Source of the DNA: Linum tenue
Taxonomy: Eukaryota; Streptophyta; Magnoliopsida; Malpighiales; Linaceae
Direction: 5' to 3'
NCBI GenBank assembly: GCA_946122785.1
Contig: CAMGYJ010000010.1
Span: forward strand, 11,817,467 to 11,881,466
Length of the DNA: 64,000 bases
The translations under genes and the position numbers were made by a program. How positions within the stretch are numbered: the first letter of the stretch is position 1; each line of letters starts with the position of its first letter. The notes beneath the pieces were generated by a model. That model had not been told where the DNA came from and did not search any database. It was given only the letters and a program-made list of their open reading frames with translations. Shown piece by piece: positions 11,577 through 23,513 of this stretch.

Positions 11577-14500
11577 CAAAGCAGTTAAAATCGGGATTCT
11601 ACCTAAAATCGAAAACCAAGGTAAAATCGGAATCGTAAAATCGAATCGTAAAATCGTAGGATTTTAAGTTCCATATAGAAACAAGCACTTAATAATATCA
11701 ATAAGATAAATAATTAATAACACAAAGACACATAACCACTTAATATGATAATTCTCAAGATTAATATTCTAATTCAATACAAATACAAACCGACTAACTT
11801 GCATCTAGACTTCTAAAGTTCTAGTAATAGTAGTTAACTTAGGACTTGAAAATTAATAGTACAGATCACATAAGGTCATTTGGATCAATATTAATATCCA
11901 AGTCTTCATCCTCGTCATCATTGCCATCCTTGAAATTGCAACTATCCTCCACACCATCATTATCATCATCATAAAATCCTTGTTGAATTGCTTGCCCAAT
12001 GATATCAATATCATTAGTTTTGCTCCCATGAGCACTTGAATTATCTTCGACACTAACCATATTCGGACCATTGCTACCATCTTCCACAGGTAATTCAGTA
12101 ATATCAACATGTTCTTCAACCAACACTTGACCCTCATGTTCATTCTCTGCTCCCTCTTCAACTATCCATTCATCATCAGAATCAATCTCTGCAAATATAT
12201 CCTCCACCTTTTTACATGATCTCCGCATCAACCTCGAGTTATACATCACATACACAAGGTCGTTCATCTTCTTCTGGAGCAAGCAATTTCTCTTTTTAGT
12301 ATGAACCTGCAACAATTACCAGTAGTTGGAGACTGATTCAAAACAAACATCTTCTAACATCATTCAAAACAAACATGACAAGCAAAAGGTAAGAAATCAC
12401 GAAAGTTTATATTCTAGGAGAAAGAGCAAAAACCAACTAATACAACTAAATCACTTTCTCCAAACTGCTTGAACCTGCACATCAAAATCAGCATATGCAG
12501 CATAGCAATTACCAGTAGTACACATACATATGAGTTATTTAAACATACAAAAACCTTGAAAACTTACTCTCTCAAACACACTCCAATTTCGTTCACACCC
12601 AGAGGCACTACAAGTCAAGCTTAGAATCCGAATAGCAAACTTTTGAAGCTCCGGAACATCATCCCCAAAATCCGACCACCAATCTGCAGGATGCTTTCTA
12701 TGTAACAAATCCATTGCTCCATAAGAATTGAACATTCCCGAAGCACGGTGAAATTCTGTTAGTTGTTCCATAATTTTCAGTTTCTCATCACGGCCTCTTG
12801 CTAATCTTTCCACTGTTTCATATAACCCAACTTTTAATTGCTTGTCATTATGGTTGAATCCTTTAGCATGGTGAACTCGAGGATTCAACCAATGAGCAGC
12901 CAAGTGCAAAGGCTTCCCCATCTGTTCTTCCCACCTTTTATCAATTATTTTGATAATTGGTTTATATCTGCAAGAAGACAAAATGGCAATAGAAAAAGAA
13001 AATTAAGCAGTAGCAGCTAGAAGCTAAGAAGGAAAGCAACAACTTTCATAAATAAACAAAGACAAAAAAAAGCAGTAGCAATAGAAATAAAAACGCAGCA
13101 GCAACATACATAAAAACCCAACAACATACATATTAAAAAGAAGCAGCAGCAATAAAAATAAAAATGCAGCAGCAAAATTGAAGAACCAGCAGCAACATAC
13201 ATAAAAACCAGTAGCAGTAGACATTAAATTGAAGAACCAGCAGCAACATACATTAAATATTTAGTAGCTCTTACCTTTTTTCCATGTTACTGAAGTTACT
13301 TTTAATCTTCAATTTTGCTTCACACAATTCTTGGAACAAAAATGGCATTGCTGGCTTCTCTTCTCCATCAACAAATCTTAAAACTTTGACCACAGGCAGA
13401 GCAGCTCGGAGACAATTCACCACATTAGTCCAAAACCTTCCATCTAAAGCAATTCCTTGAATCCTTTTCCCCTCTTGAATGCTTGCAAATGAACTCTTCC
13501 TCCATTTTTCTGAAGCAAACATAGTCATTAAGTTGCCCTTTTGTTCACTGAGGCGAGCAAGACTCAAATACGAAGTTTCAAATCTTGTAGCACCAGCTCT
13601 GACCAGATCTCTATCATTTGTAAACTCCTTCATCATAGCAATCAGATTAGTTCTTGCATAGATGAAATTCGTAATCTTCTTTCCCTTCGAAATGGTTGTC
13701 TTGTGAACCGGTAAGTGTTTCTCAAAATCCTCTAGCACTAAATCCAAACAGTGAGCTGCACGCGGAGTCCAAAACAAGTGCTTTCTCTTTGCCATTAGCC
13801 TTTCTCCAGCAACTTTATAAGCAGATGCATTATCGGTGACAACTTGAACAACATGTTCTTCTCCTACCTTCTCTACAATATTATCCAGCATCTGAAATAC
13901 CTTTTCTGTATTCTTAATGACGCCTGACGTATCTATCGACTCAACAAAGCTAGTGCCTCTTGGGCAATTGACCAAGAAATTACAGATTGATCTTCTCTTC
14001 CTATCAGTCCATCCATCGGACATGATAGTGCAACCCACTGATTTCCATTCCTCTTTGAACACAGCAAGTTTTCCTTCTACTTCCTTAAGCTCTTCTTTTA
14101 ACAAAGTCTCTCTTAGCTCATGGTATGATGGTGGTTTAAAACCTGGACCATGTCTAGCAACGAGCTCAAACATTTCAGCAAACAAATCATCTCTAGAAGC
14201 ATTAAAAGAAAGGGCGTTGTTGTAGAACCATCTTGCTATACCCCTACAAGCATCCTGTCGAAGATCCTTTTTCAACAATTGGCTCATGGTTGATTGACGA
14301 CGATTTGGAAGAGGCGGATTGCTATTGGAAATGTTCTTTCCCCTGTTAGGTTTAGGAAGCATACTGGACTGAACTGACTCTACAGGAACAGCAGCTTCGC
14401 TACTGTTAACCCCAAGACCAGGACGAATCAAGTTTTTTCGTACCTCTTTTGCTTCCAAATTGAAGTCCAAGAGCTCCAGCATTTGTCGTTTCACATCATC

Positions 14501-15101
14501 AGGAACACTCGGACAGGCCACCGCGTTTTGCTTCGTTCCGGCGAGATGATGCTTGAGACGAAATGCCCCACCAGAGAGCAGCTTAGAGCAGAACTTACAT
14601 TTAGAAGACTTTGCATCTGCATTTACATCGAACGCGTACTGCCAAGCTGGGTCGATTCTACTCCCAGGTTCATTCCTCTTTCGTTTTGATAGCTTTTCCA
14701 TGGATTGAGTTGCTGCGGCAGAGGCGTCATCAGCAGGCATAATTCTCGGCTACTGAGGGTATCGACAGACAGAGCTCAGAGAATGGAAGGTAAAGGGATT
14801 TGCTCTAGGGTTTTTTAGTTGGGGAAGTAATTGAACCGTCAATAGAAAGTGACCGACTTTGGGAAAGAAATAGTAGTCGACCCGACCGGTTCAATTGGTC
14901 TAGAATGTGCAATTTAACCTGGAACTCAAAATCGGTAAAATCCCTTTAAAATCTAGATTTCACCGATTTTAAGGATTTTGATCCCGATTTTAACCGATTT
15001 TAAGGTCCGGCGATTTTATAGTAAAATCAGGATCGGAATAGCTAAGTAAAATCCTAAAATCCTACGATTTTAGGATCAAAATCCCGATTTTGACTGCTTT
15101 G
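11577..15101 (-). mobile_element. Apparently intact autonomous hAT transposon
   Basis: The terminal inverted repeats CAAAGCAGTTAAAATCGGGA and CAAAGCAGTCAAAATCGGGA (the latter read from the right end) differ at one position. The flanking 8-bp duplication CTTCTAAG is perfect (11569-11576, 15102-15109). Both subterminal 100-150 bp are packed with TAAAATCG words, likely transposase-binding repeats. The single gene inside, on the minus strand, reads as a complete three-exon hAT transposase. Clean ends, a clean duplication and an unbroken gene point to a recent insertion that may still be competent. Confidence 0.9.
11866..14740 (-). CDS. hAT transposase, three exons
   Basis: Exon 1 is 14740-13275, exon 2 is 12967-12568 and exon 3 is 12306-11866, all bounded by GT/AG. 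They sum to 2307 nt, a multiple of three, giving about 768 residues, a normal length for the family. Domains in order: a BED-type zinc finger near residues 28-75 (CKFC ... HHLAGTKQNAVAC); a DUF659-like block; the catalytic core with aspartates in TIMSDGWTD and VVTDNASAYK; and the hAT dimerisation domain with CSASGCERNWSVFE, which supplies the glutamate. The last exon encodes a conserved KKRN segment and a very acidic tail. The enzyme would bind the element's ends and excise and reinsert it in the nucleus. I see no frameshift or stop. Splice sites were placed by eye; a domesticated gene is unlikely because intact TIRs and TSD surround it. Confidence 0.88.
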
Positions 15102-15271
15102 CTTCTAAGAGTACTATTTGAGTTTTGCCCACGTGTTTAGAGCTTGCTTTGAGATATTAAGATATTTAAGGTTGGGTATTTTATTCAAGTCAATCTATTT
15201 GGGGTTTTTTTTAAACACCACTCCGGAGTAGAAATGTATTTTTCCAAGTTTCAAAGTAGTGGGATGTTTCA

Positions 15272-15703
15272 GTTTTAGGCACTAAATTGCAAGAAAAGAA
15301 AATGAGTATAAATAACAAATATGGATTACATGTATTTCAAATGCATGTATTTCAAATACTTACATTTGGAATACACCTATCCAAACGCACCCAATTGAAA
15401 TTTGCAAAAAAAAAAAATGAAATACAAGTACAAATATGTACATGCTGTCGTAACCGTCCCTCCGGGGGTCGTCGGGGTCGCTTTCACTTTTTGGGATTCG
15501 CCATCAATCTTAATTGTAGTGAATCGAACACTCATCAGTCGGCTCTAACCTTAGGGTCAGATCCGGACATGGTCTGCGATTGAGAGATATGGGTTCGGGA
15601 GTACGGTTACGTGTGGGGAAGTGAAATCACACCCCACAACGCCCTAAATCGATACTACTTAAGTTGATAAATTTTAGGTGTGTTGGGTGTTATTTTGGTA
15701 ATT
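15272..15703. other. LTR-like DNA, no gene
   Basis: Sequence with GGCACTAAATTGCAAG-type words followed by a GC-richer phrase (TGTCGTAACCGTCCCTCCGG, near 15447). That phrase has the look of the start of a plant LTR, but no second copy or duplication is visible. Confidence 0.3.
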
Positions 15704-17181
15704 ATTGTGTATTTTAAAATCCCACCGGATCATTAATATATTGCTTATGACTTAACTATTACGTCAATGGACGTTTAGTTCCTGATTAGGTATTTTAGAT
15801 ATTTTTAGGACCTTACTGGAACACTAAAGAAATTAAATCGTATTTATTGTAATTTAATTATACGCCCACTGACGTAATAATTCAAGATGAAATTAATTGG
15901 TTAGTTGAACTCGAACCTTATCGGTTGCCTACATACCCGTTAGACGGGATCAAAGTCCACGTAGTTCGTTTTGTGACTTTGATAATTTTAAATGTAATTT
16001 TTAACACGTTCCACCGATAGTGGTTCTTGTATCTAAGACTTTGTTAATAAAATTTAAATTGAGTATTTTTAAGTTATGAAAAGATAACAGGAGAATTTTA
16101 GCTATTAAGAAGTATTTTGACGTATTAGAAAAGAAACAAGAGAGAGTTAATCCACATTTACCATTTCGTATTAAGGATTTTAAACGAAAAAAATTAAACG
16201 GGATGATTATATTTACACATGATGGGCCAGCAACCCAAATGGTTAAGTTGTTTACAATCCGCGTACAAGCCTGACCGCATGAGTTCGAAACACGGTATGA
16301 ACTAATTTTGCGTTTTTTTGTTTTGAGACAGAGATGAAGATAGGGGCATTTTTGTAAAGAGCCAAAACGCGGTGGCAGGGACAGAAAATATTTAGAAAGC
16401 CTAGCAGCTTGTTAGTCTTTGTGAGCTTCCAGGTATATATTCATCTCTAGTAAACCCTAAAAGGCCATAGCGGTCGCGTCACCTCTCACCCCTCTCTCTC
16501 GTCTCTCTTCTTCTTTTCCAGAGAAAATAAAATCGACGAATCCTAGCCGCCAAGCAAAAATCGCCTCCTCCCTCACCCCTCTCGTTGTGCCTTCTCTCTC
16601 TAGCCATTCCCTCTATCGCTCCGTTGATGGCGACGGGAAGGGCGGTAGAACTATTCGGCTCTTTTCTCTCTCTTTCATACCTTCGCCAAAAAAGACGACC
16701 CTCTTCTCTCGGCTCTTCTCTCCGCACAAATAAAATGACCAACTCGACAGAAGCCTGCCGCCACTCTCTTCTCCCTCTCGTTTTTATTCTGGAGAACGAA
16801 GGACAAAAAACAACAGAAGGAAAGAAAACAAAAACTCCCTTCTCAGATCTTCCTTTACCTCCCCTAAACACCCGAATGAATGATGATAAACCCTCATTCG
16901 AGGCTCTACAAACCTTCTCCTCTCTTCTCCAACTCCTAATCGACAACTCGATCCGAGTTTCGAGCCCTATGGCCGCAACAACGTCGGCGGCGTAACTTCG
17001 ATGGTGAGTGACGATTTGGGTTTGCATGTTTGTTTATACTTTTGATTCTAGATTTGTGTTTTATGATTTTGATATTTTCGCTGTCTTTTCGGGTTTTCGG
17101 TTTCTGAACGAGGAAAGAGGGGAGGGCTAGCCGCACCGCCGCCGGAGGCAACAACCGCTGCCGACAAGAGTCTTCACCTGA
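15704..17181 (+). repeat. Promoter-like segment, copy 1 of a 1.5-kb direct repeat
   Basis: The region matches 18314-19815 over its whole length with scattered substitutions and small indels. Inside are, in order: a tRNA-like A/B box pair (TGGTTAAGTTG at 16240-16250, GTTCGAAAC at 16283-16291), a TATA-like TATATATTCA (16434), a telo-box AAACCCTAA (16452-16460), a pyrimidine-rich leader, and ATG followed at once by GTGAGT (17001-17009). TATA plus telo-box plus pyrimidine-rich leader is typical of housekeeping and ribosomal-protein promoters, but such features also occur in LTRs. The copy stops abruptly at 17181. Confidence 0.6.
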
Positions 17182-17337
17182 TCCCAATCCCGTAATCCCT
17201 AATACCAAATAAAAATTGACATTGAATCCCAATCCCAATCCCAAGAAATAATATGTGTATTCGGCAATACCAAATTTAGACAAATTCGGTACGGTATTCG
17301 GTATATCCCAAATACCGATACCAAACTTCCAGCCCTA
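17182..17337. mobile_element. hAT MITE fragment (right end only)
   Basis: CCCAATCCC/ATACCGAATACC-type repeats end in TTCCAGCCCTA (17327-17337), the complement of a TAGGGCTGGAA hAT terminus. The left arm and the duplication partner of CTTGTAGT (17338-17345) are missing, so the element is truncated where it meets repeat copy 1. Confidence 0.5.
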
Positions 17338-17352
17338 CTTGTAGTACGCCCA

Positions 17353-18344
17353 CTAATTCTCATGTGTTGGGAGTGAATTCCTGTTGACGTCTGGGCATTT
17401 CGGCTCTTCTTCAAACTTCAACCAACCAGCTTTTACCATCTCTTGAATCCTTATTTTCAGAGTGTTACAATTTTCCACTGAGTGCCCTTTGACTCCGGAA
17501 TGGTAATCCCATTGCTTATCGAACCTATACCATCTTGGATATGGAGGGCGTAGAGTCTCACCCGGAATAGGAGAAATTAGTCGTTCATGGAGTAACTGAG
17601 GGAAGAGTTCGGAATACGTTATAGGGATTGGATCAAATACCCTTTTTGATTTCCTTGGGATAGTGACATCTCGATTAACACCTTGTTGTGGTACCGGTAA
17701 TGGGATTTGATTTGCTGGTGTCATGAAGTTCAGAGGTCGCAATATTGGTGTGGTTGTTGCAACATAAGAAAGAGCTTGATTCTTTTGAAAGTGACACTTT
17801 CAGATATTCTCTTCTGCTTCCCCCTGGGTTGACTGTAGTTTTCTTTTATTCTTACCCTTTGGATTGCTCTCATCCAGTTCGTGATTCTCTAACTTCCCTT
17901 GTCCGATGCGGATCACACGCTCTTCAAGCCTTTTGGATCTTCGCGGATTGTCACATTTTGATTGTTCTGCATCATGCACGTTCTTTGAGAGCAGGAGTTG
18001 AGTCTTATCACTCGATGTTACTTTGTCGTGCGGTTGGTATAAAATGTCTTCGTCAAATGGCACATCTCCACTTTTTGCTTCCATTGTCCTCTCAATTTTG
18101 ACAAAATCCTCAAAATCGTGCTAACATCCTCTTTCATTTCTTCAAGCCCAATCACTCTTCTCTTGATGTCATTTAAATCCTTCTGAAATGCCTCCATGAT
18201 GAGATGAGCCTTGGATCTTGTCGAGTACTTAAGGTTTTGATTTTTTCCTTGTGGAAGAGCAATTTTAAGAAAACCTGGTTTCATTAACATTGTTAAATTA
18301 ATTATGTTCTTTCTATTGTGTATTTTAAAATCCCACTGGATCAT
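17353..18344 (-). pseudogene. Decayed Ty3/gypsy gag fragment
   Basis: Three overlapping minus-strand frames (18344-18018, 18084-17800, 17742-17353) read as pieces of one retrotransposon protein in different phases. The last contains FPQLLHERLISPIP and DYHSGVKGHSVENC, a zinc-knuckle-like segment in which a tryptophan (WDYHSG) stands where the family usually has the first cysteine. The piece lies antisense to the flanking 1.5-kb repeats, so it is not the interior of an element using those repeats as LTRs. It is a broken fragment with no pol. Confidence 0.6.
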
Positions 18345-19815
18345 TAATATATTGCTTATGACTTAACTAATATGTCAATGGACGTTTAGTTCGTGATTAG
18401 GGATTTGAGATATTTTAGGGCCTTACTAGACCCCCAAAGAAATTAAATCGTATTTATTGTAATTTAATTATACGCCCACTGACGTAAAAATTGAAGATTG
18501 AATTAATTGGTTAGCTGGACTCGAACCTTATCGGTTGCCTACGTACCCGTTAGACGTGATCAAAGTCCACGTAATTCATTTTGTGACTTGATAATTTTAA
18601 ATGTAATTTTTACCACGTTCCACCGATCGTGGTTCTTGTATTAAAGACTTTGTTAAAATAATTTAAATTGATTCTATTTAAGTTATGAAAAGATAACACG
18701 AGAATTTTAGCTATTAAGAAGTATTTTGACGTATTAGAAAAGAAACAAGAGAGATTTATTCCGCATTTAGCATTTCGTATTAAGGATTTTAAAAGAATAA
18801 AACTAAACGGGATGATTATATTTACACATGATGTTTGATGGGCCAGCAGCCCAATTGTTTAAGTTGTTTACAATCTGCACACAAGCCTGACCGCCGAGTT
18901 CGAAACACGACATGTACTAATTTTGGGGGTTTTTTTGTTTTGAGACAAAGACGAAGATAGGGACATTTTCGTAAAGAGCCCAAACGCGGTGACAGGGACA
19001 AAATTATTTTTGAAAGCCTAGGGGTTTTTTAGTCTTTGTACGCTGCCAGGTATATATTCATCTCTAGTAAACCCTAAAAGGGCATAGCGGCCGCCTCACC
19101 TCTCCCCTCTCACCTCTCTCTCTCTCGTCTCTCTTGTTTTCCAAAGAAAAGAAAATCGACGAACCCTAGCCGCCAAGCCAAAATTGCCTCCTCCCTCACC
19201 CCTCTCGTTCTGTCTTCTCTCTCGCTCACCATTCCCTTTGCCGCTCCGTTGACGGCGACGGGAAGGGCGGTAGAACTATTTGCCGACTTCTCTCTCTCTC
19301 TCTCTCATACCTTCGCCAAAGAACGATGAACCTCTTCGCTCGGCTCTTCTCTCCGCACAAACAAAATGACCAACTCGACAGAAGGCCGCCGCCACTCTCT
19401 TCTCCCTCTCATTTTTTCACCTCGAGAACGAAGGACAGAAAACAACAGAAGGAAAGAAAACAAAAACTCCCTTTTCAGATCTTCCTTTACCGTCCCTAAA
19501 CACCCGAATGAATGATGATAAACCCTCAATTGAGGCTCTACAAACCTTCGCTTCTCTTCTCGAACTCCTAATCGACAACCCGATCCGAGTTTCGAGCCCT
19601 ATGGCCGCAACAACGTCGGCGACGATGTAACTTCGATGGTGAGTGACGATTTGGGTTTGCATGTTTGTTTATGCTTTTGATTCTACATTTGTGTTTTATG
19701 ATTATGATATTTTCGTTGTCTTTCCGGGTTTTCGGCTTCTGAACGAGGAAAGAGGGGATGGCTAGCCGCACCGCCGCCGAGGCAGCAACCGCTGCAGACA
19801 AGAATCTTCACCTGA
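18314..19815 (+). repeat. Promoter-like segment, copy 2 of the 1.5-kb direct repeat
   Basis: Second copy of 15704-17181, with TATA-like TATATATTCA (19051), telo-box AAACCCTAA (19069-19077) and the same ATG|GTGAGT junction (19636-19644). Unlike copy 1, it continues past the break: a plausible intron acceptor TTTGCAG lies at 19908-19914, followed by an open stretch of about 30 codons to a TAG. This copy is therefore closer to the ancestral arrangement. What gene it led, if any, I cannot tell. Confidence 0.6.
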
Positions 19816-22038
19816 ACCCTTCGGTTCCTTCTCTCTGTAGGTTTGATGAAATGGATTTTGATTAGATTTTCTTTGTTTACAATTTTGAGCATTTATTTTT
19901 ACTTTTGTTTGCAGGTTTCAGTCAACCAGATTGAAGTGATATCTGATAACTCGAGATTTATGTTTGTCTACTTTCTATTCAATTGGGTCCTAAATAGCTA
20001 GGAATCAATTTTCTATTATGCTGGGTGAATCCCCCAATAATATATAGTACACTTTTGTGTATTTTTCTCTATTTCAAATTTCCTGCAACGAGAGTGAAAG
20101 TAGGAAGGACATTTTTGTCTTTACAATTAATTATTTATCTCACATAAAAAATATCAACATTAGGATTTGAACCCAGGTCTCTTCAAACAAAGACAACAAT
20201 CACAACCATTTACACTGAACAAATTTGTTGTGTCTTTTTTAATACAAAATATACACGAAGTTCAACTCTCTAAAAATCGCAGGACTTCCCATCATGATTA
20301 GCAAGCCCACTAAGTATATCGTATGTATTTTTATGGTGCTTGATACTTCAATTTTCATTGTAGAGTTTCATGTACTTTCTCAATTTTTAAATTCTCTCTC
20401 TCCTTAGTTTTTGCTAAAGGTAAATTGGTAATTTGCTTACATAGAAAAAACTAATTTTGTCACTACGTGTTGTGTCCTTGCATTTTTCAATTTAAATTTT
20501 GTGGTTTTTATCTTTGTTCTTATCTCTTTCTAACTTCCTCGAAAATTCCCTTCATAGTACAATAGTTTGCGCCCCTTTCACTTCCCAATACAAGGCCGCC
20601 TTTGAAAATCAATCATCTGGTATCTCTTGGCACGTCGGTTTTATTGTTGGGGATTTATGTTAGGCAAGTAAAAGAGTTTAATAAATAATGGAGTTGCAGA
20701 AGGAGGATTAGAAATTGAATTTTTGGTTGAAACATATGTCTCTTGAGATAAAAATTTGGTTGTGCAACGAAGAGTGGTGGCTATTGGATCTTTATATTTA
20801 TGATTTTTACATCTATCACAGCCTATTTCTATCTTAAAACGAGAAATCATTGATTGATTTATTGAAGTAGGTCGATTCTTTATTCAATCTACTGGAACTG
20901 ATAGACAAGGAGTGTCTAATTTTGTGTCTTATTACTTTGATTGAGTCTATTAGTATGTTGGAGATAACCTTAATTTTGTCGTTTGCTCTCAAATTTTGAT
21001 GGTCCCCTTTTAGTTGAGTTGTTAGTATATAGTTGACTTGAATCAACAACTCTCCATTTCTTTTTGATTAGTGGCATATTGTTCATAAAAGGAGCGCATT
21101 AAACCCTTATGTAGGATTGTGAGGTTTAAGATTTAGTTTCAAACTATCTATGAGTCGTGTGGAATTTCACTGAGCTTTTATACCCTCTTTCTTGACAATC
21201 AACTAACCAATAGAATTTGAATGAGATCATTATGAAAATTGAATTAATGATACATTTTATATTTTATATTCTTAAATGGTGATGGTATTTCTCCGAATGT
21301 TAAACCTATACTTTATGTATCATTTCGATCGAAGGATTGCCAATAAAATTAAACCGGTTGATTAGCTTAAACGTAACATAAAAATATAAATATGAAAATT
21401 CCGGCCAATTGGCCGGGTTATAAGCTAGTTGGTGTTTATGGTAAAACTTTGTAAATCGTTTGTTTTGCTGGGTTTTGTTAACTAATGGTTTAAGGGAACC
21501 CGAAAATCACAGCCACTGCTTGTGATTTCAGAATGGATAAAAAGGGTTATGTTCCTGTGTATAGGGTGATGTTTTGGGATTCTAAATGATTTTTAGATAA
21601 CCGAAAATCGCAGCCCCTGTGTGTGATTTCAGAATGAAAGAAAAAGTTATGTTTTTTGTTTAGGTTTGGAATTTAGGAGTATAGTATCAGTTGTGGTTTG
21701 GAAAGAACGATTAAGAGTTTTTTTGTTTAGTTTATTATTTGAAAATATCTTTCGATGCCCTGGTCACTGCCACTGCTATGAGCCTATGACTAAATCAAAA
21801 CTGAAGATCTTATTTGAGTTTGCTATAAATGGTCATGAAATAGGATTTAGTTAACGGTCAAACTTTATAGTTGACTGCCACGTAGAACAAATTTAACGGA
21901 GTGTAATGGTCGGTGACTAACGGTGAAACTATTCGTAAAGTTAGTGGCGAATAAGAAAGAAAAGTAATTCGGGTGGCAAAGGTGGAATATTTGTATAATT
22001 TGAGTGACCAAACGTGTAATTTAGCCCATCCTTTTCAT
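19816..22038. other. AT-rich non-coding DNA with a Helitron-like 3' terminus
   Basis: No credible coding frame. At 20166-20215 the minus strand carries a tRNA-like box B (GGTTCAAATCC) preceded by a weak box A. At 21401-21428 a perfect hairpin (CCGGCCAATTGGCCGG) is followed eight bases later by CTAG and a T, the arrangement of a Helitron 3' end. The corresponding 5' TC end was not found. The rest is unremarkable. Confidence 0.45.
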
Positions 22039-22447
22039 TAGGGCTGGCTATTTGGTTCGGGTTTTTTGGTTTTACCCAAAACCGGACCGTATAACCCGAA
22101 CTGGGACCGGATAGTAAACAATCCAATCCAATCTTTGGGCTTGGATTTGAGGTAAAAAACCGTTCGGGACCGGATCGAAAACTGGATAAAGACCGGTTAA
22201 GCGAGCTCAACACCCAAAACTTAAGAGTAATTTGCATAAACGGTCACAAACCTTTGCACTTAGTACAAAACTTAACCAACTACTCACCCTTTCAGGGCTT
22301 AGGCCTCTCAAATCCCCACAAGCTCAATATGAAATCAAGACCGAACTGTATCCAATCCAATCTTTGGTCCTTATATTTTCGAAAGACCGGACTAGACCGG
22401 ATCAATTTGGGTCAATTTAACCGGACCGGACCGTATAGCCACCCCTA
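22039..22447. mobile_element. Non-autonomous hAT MITE, ACCGGACC arms
   Basis: The ends TAGGGCTGGCTAT and ATAGCCACCCCTA (complement TAGGGGTGGCTAT) are inverted repeats with one mismatch. The flanking 8-bp duplication CTTTTCAT is perfect (22031-22038, 22448-22455). The arms carry GGACCGG/CCGGACC words in opposite orientation. It encodes no protein. Confidence 0.85.
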
Positions 22448-22455
22448 CTTTTCAT

Positions 22456-22692
22456 ATGTTTCTTGGCTTGAAGGTCGATTCATTTCAAACCCCTCCATCT
22501 TAGGGTCTGCATCCTCTTTCACCGTGACTATCGCAAATCCATACTTTCCTTTCCAGTGAATCTTTCGTTGTCGTTTTCGCCTTCTTGCTCGACTCAATCG
22601 ACGTTGTTGCCGATGACCATTTGGTGGTTTGGGATCGGGGACAATTGCCTCCAAAAGAGGCTCCATCTCACAATGGTAACAAACATGAAAAG
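22456..22692 (-). other. Gene-like fragment between mobile elements, unidentified
   Basis: The minus strand has about 60 open codons with balanced composition and a very basic block (RRLSRARRRKRQRK), reading towards the MITE at 22039-22447. It is bounded on both sides by mobile elements, so it may be a piece of a host gene or captured sequence. I do not recognise it. Confidence 0.25.
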
Positions 22693-22694
22693 CG

Positions 22695-23513
22695 GACTCA
22701 AGATAGGGTGAGTAACCATAGGGTGAGTAACAATGAGTAACCAAATCTGGACTCTTCTTTTAAGTGACTCCAAATCTAAGGGTGGAGAATTAAAAGAATT
22801 TATTTTCCCTAGTTTTCTTAATTGGATCATATCTTCTTCATTCTAACTCGGATTTTTCAATTTTTTTGTTTTTGCACAGATGGAACGAGTTCGTTTTGCT
22901 CTACAAAATTATATCCATTTTCAATATTTTTTGAGAAAAAAAAAATTTGCATCCCTCTCGTTACCAACTCTATACCATATGGTATCTCCTTCGTTATTTA
23001 GTTATTTTCGGAAATTTTTGCACAAAAAGAATGATTTAATCTTGATCTATTGGATTTCAAAATTTTCTGGGGGAAAAAATTTCGAACCTCTCGTTACCAA
23101 CTCCATACCATACTATACCACCCTGGTATGAGGTTGTATTTTTCATACCATATGGTATGCTGTTATTTAATACCATTCATCCCATATGGTACGAAAAATA
23201 CCATTCAATACCATATGATGTTATTTAATACCAGTCAATACCATATGGTATAGACTGGTAATAACTGGCAAAATTTTTTTGTTCAAAAAAATATCAAAGT
23301 GAATATCATTTTGAAGAACACTACTAATCTGATCTAACTGTGCAAAAAATATTAAATTCCGAGTTAAAACGAGTGAAAAATCGTCCGTTAAATATTAAGG
23401 GAAATAAAATTAATAATTTTTTCAGGAGAGAGAAGGAGGCGCTGATGTGGCAGATTCTTATTGGGTTATGCATGGGGTTACTCACCACAAGGTTACTCAC
23501 CGGATTTGCTCCC
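22695..23513. mobile_element. MULE MITE copy A (TACCATATGGTA family)
   Basis: The outer sequence ACTCAAGATAGGGTGAGTAACC at the left and GGTTACTCACCGGATTTGCTCCC at the right are degenerate inverted ends of the family better seen in copies B and C. Flanks GAAAAGCGG and GAAAAGAGA agree at 7 of 9. The interior is crowded with ATACCATATGGTAT palindromes and their fragments. Small frames inside are shared by all copies and carry no known domain. Confidence 0.6.

Noticed and set aside
16585..16995. 136-codon frame in the promoter-like repeat
   Set aside because: Pyrimidine-rich leader translated as Ser/Leu/Pro; not preserved in the second copy.
15704..19815. A complete LTR element using the 1.5-kb repeats as LTRs
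   Set aside because: The gag piece between them is antisense, no primer site or duplication was found, and copy 1 ends in a MITE fragment.
22880..23131. Short frame starting MERVRFALQN, repeated at 24.4, 24.7 and 26.5 kb
   Set aside because: It belongs to the core of the MULE MITE family, broken differently in each copy; no sign of a protein.
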